Shown here in pieces: positions 8,192-17,600 of a stretch of DNA of 64,000 bases. Both the position numbers and the translations under genes were made by a program. The notes under the pieces are model-generated. The model searched no databases and had not been told where the DNA came from. It saw nothing but the letters and a program-made list of their open reading frames with translations. Source of the stretch: Vogesella indigofera (lineage in GTDB: Bacteria > Pseudomonadota > Gammaproteobacteria > Burkholderiales > Chromobacteriaceae). The stretch is from the NCBI RefSeq assembly GCF_003633895.1, contig NZ_RBID01000011.1, forward strand, positions 62,001 through 126,000, written 5' to 3'. Position 1 is the first letter of the stretch. Each line of letters begins with the position of its first letter.

Positions 8192-8716
8192 TTACACTGG
8201 ATCGTGAGTATGCTTTTGGATCTGAGTCACCGGTGGCAGCATCCTGACTACACCAATGGTACAAAGGGCGATGGTTGCCACGAATCCGGCCAGGAACCAC
8301 GGGAAAGGCAGAACGCCATAAGCCAGCGGCTTGGCGACGCCCAAGAAGGTGCCGTAAAGCAGGCTGCCACTGGAAATGCCGAACAGCAGGTTGCGCCGTG
8401 CCATCGAAGCGCCACGAGAAGATCTTCTGATGGCATAGGAGGTAACCGCCCATAGCACAACCAGGCTGACCTTGGTCCACAGCTTGGGATTGTTCAGATA
8501 CTCGGCGAAGCTGCTCAGATAGATGCCGGCACCGATCAGGATGGCGCCTGAAATCCAGAGGTGAGTCTCGCCCCAGTTGAACACATGACGCCAGAACGGG
8601 TGACCGTTTTCCTCGCCGCGCAGGGTACGGGCAAAATGGAATATCGCCATCATGGCCGCGACGGTAGCTATGACATGATAGACGGCGGCTAAAGCAATAA
8701 TGAATTTACCAATCAT
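8192..8716 (-). CDS. Four-helix membrane protein (CopD/DUF2214-like fold suspected)
   Basis: A 174-residue integral membrane protein with about four hydrophobic helices (near 2-24, 50-70, 78-98 and 130-152). The pattern 'WISGAILIGAGIYLSS...NPKLWTKVSLVVLW' recalls DUF2214/CopD-type membrane proteins, but no family is certain. His residues in or near helices (H14, H26, H51) could be haem or metal ligands. The start at 8716 is 2 bases after the DUF1513 stop, so it is the second gene of a Fur-boxed unit. An electron-transfer or metal role is inferred. Confidence 0.6.
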   Translation of the reverse strand: MIGKFIIALAAVYHVIATVAAMMAIFHFARTLRGEENGHPFWRHVFNWGETHLWISGAILIGAGIYLSSFAEYLNNPKLWTKVSLVVLWAVTSYAIRRSSRGASMARRNLLFGISSGSLLYGTFLGVAKPLAYGVLPFPWFLAGFVATIALCTIGVVRMLPPVTQIQKHTHDPV

Positions 8717-8718
8717 GT

Positions 8719-9855
8719 TCACGCCACCAGTACCCAATGGTTATCGAGTGCCATCGGCTTGGGCCAAGGCAGGAATACCGGCTTGGCCGCAATATGCCAG
8801 CGAACCAGTCCGACTGCCGTTGCCAGCAATACCCCGCCCCCCGGATTGGGGCCATGCCAGTCCGCAAGTGCGTAAGATTCCTCCATTTCGACAATGGTCA
8901 GCAGCTTGTCAGGCTCGCCGGGGTGCCAGAGTTTTGCCATGCCCCCCTTGTTGCTAGATAGTACAAAGCCGCCGTTATAGGCAGCAACGATATCTCCGGC
9001 ATAACCGTAGCCGTCATTGTCACGGGTTGGCGTACGCAGCGTGTCGCCATCAAAAACCGCCAGATTGGGCGCTGCAACGCGAAGCTCCGCACTGTCATGC
9101 TCCGCCTGCATCGCAATGCCAAGGTATGTTTTGTCCGCCTCCGGTGAGCGGCTCCAGGCAAGGTGGCGCAGGCTGAGGCGCTGATCGTCCAGCTTCCACT
9201 GGCCCAGCTGACGGCCATTACGGCCATCCAGCCTGACCAGCGAGGAGTCCATGTGCTGCAGATCATATTTCTTGTCTGCCAGCGTGCGCCGCACACCGCC
9301 ATTGGCCACCACCAGATTGCCCGCATCATCAAGTAATGCCTGGTGCGGCTCGATGCCACCACTGGCCCATTCATCCAGTTTTTTCAGGCTGTGACGATCG
9401 CGTACGCCGATACGGCCCTGATCGTTCTTGTAGTCGATCTCGGTGGTGTAAAGGAACTCGCTGCCAACGGCAATATGGCCGCTCAACCGTACCGAGGCAG
9501 ATTCGGCGCTCACATCAATCTGCTGCAGCACCTTGCCGTTACCATCACAACGCAACAGCCAAGTGCCGGGACGCAGTCCGTTGACCAGTAACCCGCCGCC
9601 GGCCTCGGGTACCAGGCCGTGCGGCCGCCCCGGCAGTGCCAGCTGATAGCGGATCTCCAGGGTTTTACGCTCCCAGTCTGCCGCCAGTACTCCTGCATAG
9701 TAAGCATCACTCGCGTTGGGGCCGCGCCAGGCAGCGCCAATAAGAGTCGTGGACCCTCCTTGAGCGTTAGAACCTGCAGCAAGAGCAGCGTGCGGCAGGA
9801 TACCGAGAGCGGCAAGGGAGAGGAGGAAGCGCCGGCGGTCGAGTTCAATGTTCAT
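8719..9855 (-). CDS. DUF1513 Tat-exported beta-propeller-like protein
   Basis: A 378-residue protein with a twin-arginine signal (MNIELDRRRFLLSLAALG; RRRF at 7-10) and cleavage near ALA-AG. The mature protein matches the DUF1513 family, predicted to be a beta-propeller. Relatives usually sit in iron-regulated loci with imelysin and di-haem peroxidases; none of those is visible here. The ATG at 9855 is preferred over one 42 bases upstream because it places the Tat signal at the N-terminus. A Fur-box-like site lies about 41 bases upstream. Confidence 0.8.
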   Translation of the reverse strand: MNIELDRRRFLLSLAALGILPHAALAAGSNAQGGSTTLIGAAWRGPNASDAYYAGVLAADWERKTLEIRYQLALPGRPHGLVPEAGGGLLVNGLRPGTWLLRCDGNGKVLQQIDVSAESASVRLSGHIAVGSEFLYTTEIDYKNDQGRIGVRDRHSLKKLDEWASGGIEPHQALLDDAGNLVVANGGVRRTLADKKYDLQHMDSSLVRLDGRNGRQLGQWKLDDQRLSLRHLAWSRSPEADKTYLGIAMQAEHDSAELRVAAPNLAVFDGDTLRTPTRDNDGYGYAGDIVAAYNGGFVLSSNKGGMAKLWHPGEPDKLLTIVEMEESYALADWHGPNPGGGVLLATAVGLVRWHIAAKPVFLPWPKPMALDNHWVLVA

Positions 9856-9895
9856 GTAATTAACTGGCAGGCTATGCAATAACTGAATATTTGCC

Positions 9896-9914
9896 AATGT
9901 AAATCATTCTTATT
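9896..9914 (-). promoter_or_regulatory. Fur-box-like site upstream of DUF1513 gene
   Basis: AATGTAAATCATTCTTATT matches about 15 of 19 positions of the symmetric AATGATAATCATTATCATT form of the Fur box. It lies ~41 bases upstream of the DUF1513 start, in the usual promoter position. Confidence 0.6.
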
Positions 9915-10010
9915 ACGTAAAGCCTTAATGAAAATCAAGATTGTCAAATCACTAGTTGTATGGTGCTGATGGCAGCCAATCTTGATCCGTGAGTGAGGAA
10001 GATCTGGAAT

Positions 10011-10042
10011 TCGGCCTTATGTGGAACCCCATATAAGGCCGA
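10011..10042. repeat. Inverted repeat in the 9915-10293 gap
   Basis: TCGGCCTTATGTGG-AACC-CCATATAAGGCCGA, a 14-bp stem with one mismatch. It is followed at once by a second imperfect hairpin (GACGGCC at 10041, GGCCGTC at 10061). No T tract. It sits next to a transposase fossil and may be debris of a mobile element. Confidence 0.5.
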
Positions 10043-10139
10043 CGGCCTGCCGCGACTCACGGCCGTCAGGCAGCAGGTCGGCCAAAACGGCCGCTCTGAG
10101 AATCAATGGGTAATAGCCGGTTTACACGGAGTTTCAGAC

Positions 10140-10255
10140 GCTCCCTCTACACGGGAGCCGGATTGTTTGTACTGGCATTGGGCGGTCTCATACTGAAAGC
10201 CCGGTGCACAATCCATGCTCGAATGACGTCTTGAACCGATCCAAGTTAGTTGAAA
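10140..10255 (-). pseudogene. IS3-type transposase C-terminal fossil
   Basis: One minus-strand reading frame gives WIGSRRHSSMDCAPGFQYET, close to the 'RRHSSLGYxSPxxYE' end of IS3-family (orfB) transposases. It is followed by a sequence, CTGAAACTCCGTGTAAACC on the minus strand, that resembles an insertion-sequence end. Only about 35 codons remain, so this is a decayed fragment. Assignment is by motif memory and moderate. Confidence 0.45.
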
Positions 10256-10293
10256 CATAGTGGCCGCCCCATGGGCGACGGAAGGGCTAAGGT

Positions 10294-11235
10294 TCATGAG
10301 GGTGACTGCCACCCTCGGCCTGGCGGGTTGAGATATCTTGCCCATTGATTGAGCTGTGGCACCATCAGGTTGGCAACCAGTACTGCAAAGCACAGTCCAT
10401 CGGCGTAAAGGCCAAACTCGCGGACTAGCTCAGTAACCATCCCAATCAGGACACCAAAGAAGATACGGCCAAGCTGGCAATCCGGGCTGGTAACCGGATC
10501 CGTGGCGATGAAGAAGGCGGCAAACAGGTAACCGCCAAGGGTCAGGCTGTGCAGGCTTTCCGGTAACGTATGACCTGCCAGCATACAAAGCAGTACCGAA
10601 CTGCCCATCATGGCCAACGGAATTTCCAGTCGACTGACTCTCAACAGCCCCAGAATCAGTCCGCCGGCCAAATAACCTGCCCAAGAGAGATAGGGAGCCG
10701 GTGCGTCGAGTAATTCCGTAGCCAGGGGCGTCGCACTACTGAGTGCATCCAATTGCAGCGGCGGTACGATCTGCAGTTGCTGCTGCAACACTGCCGAGAA
10801 ATCAAGATGGGCACTCCACGGGCTGTGAAAGTTCGGTGCCGGATACAGAAACTGGAAGAAGCAAATCGCGACAACGCCCAGCCCTGCCATCACTGGATTC
10901 AGGCAATTCTTTCCCAGCCCGCCACTGCCGTGCTTTACCACTCCGAGTGCAACCACGGTTGCCAGCAACATCAGCCATGCCGGCACCAGCAAGGGGAGTG
11001 CACGTGACATCAAGCAACCGCAGAGCAACCAGCTCATGTCACCTAGCCCGTGAGAAAGCGATTGTCCACGCACGCGTAGACAGACAGCCTCCACAAGCAA
11101 TGCAAACAGGACACACCAAGCCGTCTGTAACCAGACTACCGAGCCAAATTGCCAAGCATGCAACAGCGTGCCAGGAATCAGCGCGATCACTACGGCAAGC
11201 ATGATGCCCGGTACGGTCTTCGGTTGCAGTCTCAT
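10294..11235 (-). CDS. RnfD/NqrB-like flavinylated membrane subunit
   Basis: A 313-residue membrane protein of the NqrB/RnfD family (PF03116) with nine to ten helices. The segment DALSSATPL (163-171) is the flavinylation motif; Thr169 would carry covalent FMN. In complete Rnf/Nqr complexes this subunit passes electrons within the membrane while ions move. The start at 11235 overlaps the rnfC-like stop by ATGA, so the two are coupled. RnfA, B, E, G and the flavinylating enzyme ApbE are not visible in the window, so this is not a complete Rnf complex. Confidence 0.82.
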   Translation of the reverse strand: MRLQPKTVPGIMLAVVIALIPGTLLHAWQFGSVVWLQTAWCVLFALLVEAVCLRVRGQSLSHGLGDMSWLLCGCLMSRALPLLVPAWLMLLATVVALGVVKHGSGGLGKNCLNPVMAGLGVVAICFFQFLYPAPNFHSPWSAHLDFSAVLQQQLQIVPPLQLDALSSATPLATELLDAPAPYLSWAGYLAGGLILGLLRVSRLEIPLAMMGSSVLLCMLAGHTLPESLHSLTLGGYLFAAFFIATDPVTSPDCQLGRIFFGVLIGMVTELVREFGLYADGLCFAVLVANLMVPQLNQWARYLNPPGRGWQSPS

Positions 11236-12620
11236 GTCCGTATCCCTAACCAAATAGTGCGCTTGGCGTGACGAAAACTGTCACGTAACGGCAGGCTGCT
11301 TGGACATACCTGGCTACAGGCGCCACATTCGATACAGGCCGTCAGTTTTTCCTGCTGCAGCAACGCATGGTTTTCTTGTTCACAGGCGCTTAGCAACTGT
11401 AGTGGCCGCAGCGCCATCGGACAGACGTCAACACAGCGGTTACAACGGATGCAGGGACGTGTCGCGGCACGGGGAGGAAATAGGGACTCGGAGCGGGCCA
11501 GCAGACCGCTCGTGGTTTTGCTGACCACCGCGGCAGAGTTGGCCAGCACTCGCCCCATCATCGGCCCGCCGACCTGAATGTCACCGGTACCATGGGGCTG
11601 TGCTGCGGCCAATAAGGTAGAAATTGGAAGCCCGATGGGCGCTTCAATATTGCCCGGGCTTGTTACCGCGCCGCTCAGGGTAACGATGCGACTGACTAGC
11701 GGCTCGCCGTGCAGCAGCGCACGCCCCAATGCGTACACCGTTGCAACATTGAGAACGAGGACACCGACCTCTGCTGGCAACCTGCCGGGAGCCAGCGTAC
11801 GGCCAGTCAGGCTTTTCACCAGCAAGGGTTGGCCGCCGGCCGGGTATCGTAGTGGCAGGGCCCGGACTTCGATACGGCGATCGGCGTTGACTGTCGCTTG
11901 CTGCAAGGCGGTCATCGCCTGGGGTTTGTTGGGCTCAATGCCGATACGCACTTGAGTAATGTCGTATACCTTGGCCAACTGCGCGGCAGCGGCCACGATG
12001 TCGGCGGCACGCTCTCGCATCAGCCGGTCATCACAGGTGAGAAATGGCTCGCACTCGGCACCGTTGATCAGCAGCATATCGAGAGGATGCGCCGTGCCGG
12101 CCAGTTTTATCCCGGTGGGGAAACCCGCGCCGCCCAGGCCAACCAATCCCATTCGCAGCGCGAACTCGGCCAAGGCAGGCACCGTGAGGGGGTGAGGGGG
12201 AAAACAAGGTGGCGCCCAACGCTCTTGCCCATCTGCCGCAATGTGAACTGCAGGTAGGGGCTGCTCACCATCGGCAGGGTGACAGGTATCGATCGCAACT
12301 ACGGTGCCGGAAGTGGAGGCGTGCGCCCAGACGATCGCTGCGCCCCCGCGTCCAATCACTTCCCCCTTGAGTACTTGCTGTCCGATGTGAACGCAAGGCT
12401 CTGCAAGGCTACGGCCATGCTGCAGTGGCACCGCCACAACCTGGCCGGCAAGCGGTAGCGTACGAATGGGCACTTGATTAGACAGTTGCTTGTGCCCGAC
12501 CAGTTTGATTCCGCCACGCCAGGCTGTATTCGTAGTGCTACGGCTGAAAAAGGACGATAACTGGTGCCAGTTGGCGGGAAGCATACCCCGGGCAAACCGG
12601 AGTGGGGTGGCAAGCAGCAT
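11232..12620 (-). CDS. RnfC-like NADH/FMN-binding subunit
   Basis: A 462-residue homologue of RnfC. The N-terminal barrel-sandwich region is followed by the FMN/NADH fold with GLGGAGFPTGIK (about 159-170) and INGAECEPFLTCDD. Two 4Fe-4S motifs lie near the C-terminus: CIRCNRCVDVCP (about 390) and CIECGACSQVCP (about 429). It would take electrons from NADH and pass them to the membrane partner encoded downstream. A Fur-box-like site lies ~92 bases upstream. The start at 12620 has no clear ribosome-binding site; an internal ATG at 12584 is an alternative. Confidence 0.85.
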   Translation of the reverse strand: MLLATPLRFARGMLPANWHQLSSFFSRSTTNTAWRGGIKLVGHKQLSNQVPIRTLPLAGQVVAVPLQHGRSLAEPCVHIGQQVLKGEVIGRGGAAIVWAHASTSGTVVAIDTCHPADGEQPLPAVHIAADGQERWAPPCFPPHPLTVPALAEFALRMGLVGLGGAGFPTGIKLAGTAHPLDMLLINGAECEPFLTCDDRLMRERAADIVAAAAQLAKVYDITQVRIGIEPNKPQAMTALQQATVNADRRIEVRALPLRYPAGGQPLLVKSLTGRTLAPGRLPAEVGVLVLNVATVYALGRALLHGEPLVSRIVTLSGAVTSPGNIEAPIGLPISTLLAAAQPHGTGDIQVGGPMMGRVLANSAAVVSKTTSGLLARSESLFPPRAATRPCIRCNRCVDVCPMALRPLQLLSACEQENHALLQQEKLTACIECGACSQVCPSSLPLRDSFRHAKRTIWLGIRT

Positions 12621-12711
12621 GGCTAGTCATCATGGCGGGTTGAGTTCGCTCCCCAGCTTTAAGCAAGCGAGCATCTAGTGAAGTGCCGATTCTAGTCATA
12701 ACAACAATTCA

Positions 12712-12730
12712 AATACAAATCGTTATCATT
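12712..12730 (-). promoter_or_regulatory. Fur-box-like site upstream of rnfC-like gene
   Basis: AATACAAATCGTTATCATT matches about 15 of 19 positions of the symmetric Fur-box consensus, including an intact TTATCATT arm. It is the second such site facing the minus-strand iron-linked units. Confidence 0.6.
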
Positions 12731-12739
12731 GTTGAAACA

Positions 12740-13243
12740 AATTTCAATTCAATGTCATTTAACGATGTAGGGGAACCGCAACAAGAAGCGCAGGCTGGGT
12801 CTTTGCACAAATGGGCCCTAACTAGCCCATTGGCACCAGCAGCAGCCACACCAGTTTGCTCCTGATATTCCCGGCAGTAGCGTACCCATCTGGTAGGTCT
12901 GTTCTTCTGCTCGCCGGCGTGCCCACAGGTACATCAGCTGCTCCCCCAGATGTGACCACCGCTTCGACCGACGTAGGGAATGGTCCAAGGATGATCGCCA
13001 CGCATGGTTCGTGTGTTCAAGAGGGGGCGGGTAAAGTCAAGGACGGCGCGCCCCAATTCGGCAGGCAGCCTGTTGGTAGAAGAAGTGGGGCAGATCACTT
13101 GTAAGGGGGACTCACGCACCGCACCGGCGCTTTAGGCATAATCGCAGGCAGCCCAGCCTTGATCTGGTACCGGCCACCGGTAGAGCATGCATGCCCCATG
13201 CAAAGGGGATTTCACTAAACGGAGTGCCTACGGAGCTGTTGTC
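12740..13243. other. Gap without recognisable gene
   Basis: About 500 bases between the Fur-box-like site and the HD-GYP-like gene. A 61-codon minus-strand frame at 12934-13119 is open but has no family likeness, ribosome-binding site or conserved motif. The stretch looks like decayed coding or element DNA; nothing can be assigned. Confidence 0.5.
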
Positions 13244-13348
13244 ATGCTGCATTACCTGCCAGATTCACTCTACGTTCACAATCGCCTGACCCAGAGTGGT
13301 GATATCGAATTTTGGCTGACCGCCACCGAAAAGCAGCATCTGTAGGAG
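13244..13348 (+). other. 5' extension of the HD-GYP-like gene, cut by an in-frame TAG
   Basis: An ATG at 13244 opens a frame (MLHYLPDSLYVHNRLTQSGD...) that runs 33 codons to TAG at 13343-13345 and then continues in the same frame into the gene starting at 13349. The residues on either side read as one continuous protein (…TATEKQHL-stop-EVARSHYHD…). A Leu codon changed to TAG, by mutation or sequencing error, would explain it. Confidence 0.55.
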
Positions 13349-14296
13349 GTGGCCAGAAGCCATTATCACGACCCGCAGCCGGCTTGCCCGGAGCAGCACG
13401 AACATAACCCGTTTCTTGCGTTACCGTGGGCGTATGCGCAACTACAATGGCTGACCACCCGGCTTCTGGATAATGACGCTACAGAGCAACAGGTGCGCGC
13501 ACTGGCTACCAGTCTGCGCCTGCTGGCCAGCCATGCACCAGATGCGACATTGGCCGCAGGTCTCTTGTTGCCCTATTCGCACTACACCCATGCCCATGCC
13601 GTACATGTTGCCTTGTTGGTGGCGCGGCTGGCTGAACGGTTGGCGTTACCGGATGCGACGGCTCAGTCACTGGTCTGTGCCGCGCTGACGATGAATATCG
13701 CGATGGTTCACCTGCAGCAGCAGCTCAGTCATCAGGAAGAGGTGCTATCTACCTTGCAGGCGAAGCAGTTGCATCTGCACCCGTTGACCAGTTCGGCCAT
13801 GCTGCGGGAGGTCGGTATTGACGACGAGATCTGGCACCTGGCGATTCTGGAGCATCATGAGCAATGGAACGGCAAGGGTTATCCATTTGGCTTCAGCCGT
13901 AGCAAGATCAGCGCAGTTGCTCACATGCTGCATGTCGCCGATATGGTCATGGCTCGATTGCATCCACGCCATTACCGCCACCCACAGCTACCCAAGAGCG
14001 CGATGGTACAACTGTTCCAGCAGCGCGATACGCTGGCCGATGCCAAACTGGTCGATTGCCTGATCAAGGAAGTCGGCCTGTACCCGCCGGGCAGCTTCGT
14101 TAAGCTGGAGCAAGGCGATACTGCTATCGTGGTGCAGCATGGCGACGACATCACCACCCCACTGACCATCCGCTTCGGTCGCGATGCCAGTAGCGTGCCA
14201 GAGGCAAACCGCATCGCTAGCCCAGCACAAATGACGGTAGAGGCACGTCACTTACCGGCACTGGCCAAGCTGTGGAAGTGCCGAGTTGACAGTTAA
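13349..14296 (+). CDS. Degenerate HD-GYP-like protein
   Basis: A 315-residue protein resembling HD-GYP cyclic-di-GMP phosphodiesterases. The HH-E-QWNGKGYP block (169-179) and the following VAHMLHVADMV helix are kept. The metal-binding 'HD' step, normally LHDIGK, is replaced by ALTMNIA (112-118, Met-Asn instead of His-Asp), so hydrolysis is unlikely. The visible start is GTG at 13349, but the true 5' end may be 13244 beyond an in-frame TAG. It could act as a binding or regulatory protein, or be decaying. Neighbours encode other c-di-GMP proteins. Confidence 0.65.
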   Translation: MARSHYHDPQPACPEQHEHNPFLALPWAYAQLQWLTTRLLDNDATEQQVRALATSLRLLASHAPDATLAAGLLLPYSHYTHAHAVHVALLVARLAERLALPDATAQSLVCAALTMNIAMVHLQQQLSHQEEVLSTLQAKQLHLHPLTSSAMLREVGIDDEIWHLAILEHHEQWNGKGYPFGFSRSKISAVAHMLHVADMVMARLHPRHYRHPQLPKSAMVQLFQQRDTLADAKLVDCLIKEVGLYPPGSFVKLEQGDTAIVVQHGDDITTPLTIRFGRDASSVPEANRIASPAQMTVEARHLPALAKLWKCRVDS

Positions 14297-14625
14297 GCCG
14301 TACGGTAAATGGCAGAAGGTATCAGGAAACATAGGGCAGGGGTGCCATACTGAAATGGTCTTCTCGTGTAGTAATGCTGCGGACCGCTTTGTCGTAAAGA
14401 ACGGTTTTCCCCGTGTTGAACACCGAAGCGTCTAGAAAAATTGGGGAACTCAGGGACAAGTATTGCTCACACTTAATTTGATAGGTTTTGTTAAAACTCT
14501 CCCCAAAAGTCGCCGTGACCCCAAGGTTGAAAAAGGATAGACTGCCGCCATGGATTGGATGACGGATATTTGGAGTGCATGTTCAAAATATGCCGTTGTA
14601 TGGTCACAAATAATCGTTACGCCTC
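14297..14625. other. Gap without gene upstream of the MASE1 protein
   Basis: About 330 AT-richer bases. No open frame of interest, RNA gene or strong terminator was seen. It presumably carries the promoter for the following large gene. Confidence 0.5.
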
Positions 14626-17600
14626 ATGGATGCGATGCTTCTGCCGATGAAAATCTCTCTCCCTGAGCCATTTCTCACGCCATCCCGGGCGTTGCTGCTG
14701 GCATTAGCCTACTTCGCCACGGGCTGGCTGGGACTGCTGCTTCCCAATGTCGGCGCACATATCACCCTGATTTGGCTACCTACCGGAATTTCGGTTGCCG
14801 CTTTGCTGGGCTGGGGAAAATACACCTGGCCGGGTATCTACCTCGGGGCGCTGCTCACCAATCTATCTATTGGCTCTCCCCCTGCTTTAGCCGCAACCAT
14901 TGCCATCGGCAATACCCTCGGCCCACTCCTGGTTGCGACCCTGCTAACCCGGACTGGCTTCCGTCCAGCATTCGAACGCCAACGGGATGTGGGCCTTTTT
15001 GTCGCGGCAGCGGGTCTCGGAATGCTGCTGCCGGCAAGTGGCGGGGTTGCCAGCCTGGTGGCAGCAGAACAGCTACCGCTAGCTGGCGCCGCTTTCGCGT
15101 GGTTGACATGGTGGATGGGGGACACCGTTGGAGTGCTACTGGCCGCACCACTGGTACTCAGTCTGATTCGAGGCAACTGGCAGTCGCAACAGCGCTCTCC
15201 CGTGGAGTTGCTACTGTGGGGCTCTGCAGCGTGTGCGATAGCTTGGCTGGCATTCATTTATCACTTCTCGCAACTTGGCGGCACCCTGCCACTGGCCTTT
15301 ATCACGCTGCCCATGTTGGCCTGGGCCGCCGTCCGCTTCGGAATTGTCGGTGCCACGGTCGCCGGACTCGGGTTTTCCGTCACGGCAGCCTGGGGTGCGG
15401 CCAACGGCTCTGGCGCCTTCGCGCAGGCCGATATCCATGTCGGCCTGACGCTACTGTGGTGCTATATGGCCACCACCGTCATCACCGGCCTGCTGATTAC
15501 CGCGCTGCAGGCGGAGCGGATGCAGATGGAAGCATCGCTGCGTGCGAGTGAAGAAAAGCTTCGTGGCCTGTACGAACTCTCCCCACTCGGGATTGCGCTG
15601 ACTGATAGTCACGGCCGTTTCATCGAGTTCAACGAGGCATTCCGCGCGATTTGCGGCTACAGCGAGGCCGAGCTCAAGGCGCTGGACTACTGGGAATTGA
15701 CGCCGAAGCGCTACCAAGCCGACGAGGCCCGGCAACTGGCGATGCTGGAGCAGACCGGCCGCTATGGTCCCTATGAGAAGGAGTACCGGCGCAAGGATGG
15801 CAGCCTGGTGACACTGGAGCTGAATGGCATGACCATTCTTGGTGCTGACGGTCAGCACTATATCTGGTCCCTCGTTGAGGACATTACCGAACGCAAGCGC
15901 AACCAACAGCAGATGGAATACCTGCTGGCCGAGCAAAAGGCGATTCTGGACAACGACCTGATCGGTATCGCCACCGCTCGTGAGCAGACCATTGTCTGGG
16001 CCAACCCGGCAATGGAAAACATCCTTGGCTACGAGCCTGGTGAGTTGGCCGGCGTTCCCTACCGTCGTCATTTTGTCAGTGATGATGCTTATGAAAACTT
16101 CAATGCAGAGGCCGCGGCAATCCTGGACGCAGGGGGAATCTACCGCACCCAGGTAGAGCGGGTACGCAAGGATGGCACATCTGTCTGGGTCGATTTAAGT
16201 GGTACCGCTCTCCGCCTGGAGACCGGAGAGTCGCTATGGGCATCGGTAGACATTACCGAGCGCGTGCGACTGGAGCACAGCATGGCGCAAAGCGAGGAGC
16301 GCATGGTGCTGGCACTGGCCGGTGCCGATCTGGGGCTGTGGGATCTGGACGTACCCAGTGGTCGCTTCACTCACAACCCGCGCTTGGCCGAGATGCTGGG
16401 TTATCGCCCGGGAGAACTGCCAGCCAGCGCCAAAGGCATGCGTTCGCTGCTTCACCCTGACGATGCTACCAAATACCAAGAAGCACTTTCTGCACATCTG
16501 CGCGGCAAGAGCAGTAGCGTCGATATCGAATTTCGTCTGCGGCATAAAGAGGGACCCTGGATTTGGGTACTGTCGCGCGGCAAGATTGTAGGTTGGGATC
16601 ACAACCTGCAGCCATTGCGAATGACCGGTACGCACTTGGACATTACCGCGCGCAAGGACAATGAAGCGACGCTCCACAAGATCGCCAGCCGCGTCCCCGG
16701 GGTGGTGTACCAGTATCTACTGCGTTCGGATGGCAGCAGTTGCTTCCCGTACGCCAGCGAGGCGATACGCGGCATTTTCAGGGTCGGCCCGGAGGAGGTG
16801 CGTGACGATGATTCTGTGCTGGAAGCCATTATTCATCCGGACGACGTCGATGCCTTGCGTGCCGCCATCTTCACTTCCGCCCATGACCTGAGCCCTTGGC
16901 GACACGAGTATCGCCTCAAGTTCAGCGATGGCAGCATACGCTGGCTGTACGGTAATTCCGTGCCACAACGCGAGCCGGATGGTTCGGTGCTGTGGCACGG
17001 CTTTATCACGGACATCACCGACAGCAAACGAGCCGATGATGAACTGCGCATCGCTGCCGCGGCATTTGAATCACAGGAAGGCATGGCCGTGACCGATGCC
17101 AATGACAAAATTCTACGGGTCAATCAGGCTTTTACTCGTATCAGCGGCTACAGCAGTAGCGACGTGCTTGGTCAAGCGCCGCAACTATTGCATGCCGACC
17201 CAGATTTCACCCGGCTAGCTTTCATCCGGGAGTGCACCCAGCGTGATGGTCAGTGGCGGGGTGAGCTGTTGTATCAGCGCAAGAATGGCGACTGCTATCC
17301 GGTGCTAACCGCTATCAGTGCGGTTCATGGTCAGAAAGGCAATGTCACGCACTACGTACACACTTTCATCGACATCACCGAGCGCAAAGAGGCTGAAGAG
17401 CTGATCAGGCAGCTGGCGTTCTACGACCCGCTCACCGGGCTGCCTAATCGACGCCTGTTACTGGATCGCCTGCAGCAGGCGCTGCCGGCTAGTGCCCATA
17501 GCAAGCAGCATGCCGCACTGCTGTTTCTGGATCTGGACAAGTTCAAGCTGCTCAATGACACCCAGGGCCACGACAAAGGTGATTTGTTGCTGCAGCAGGT

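Noticed and set aside
10294-12620. Complete Rnf or Nqr complex
   Set aside because: Only RnfC and RnfD are present; flanking genes on both sides are unrelated.
12934-13119. 61-codon minus-strand open frame
   Set aside because: Reads smoothly in part, but no recognisable family or ribosome-binding site; too weak to call a gene or pseudogene.
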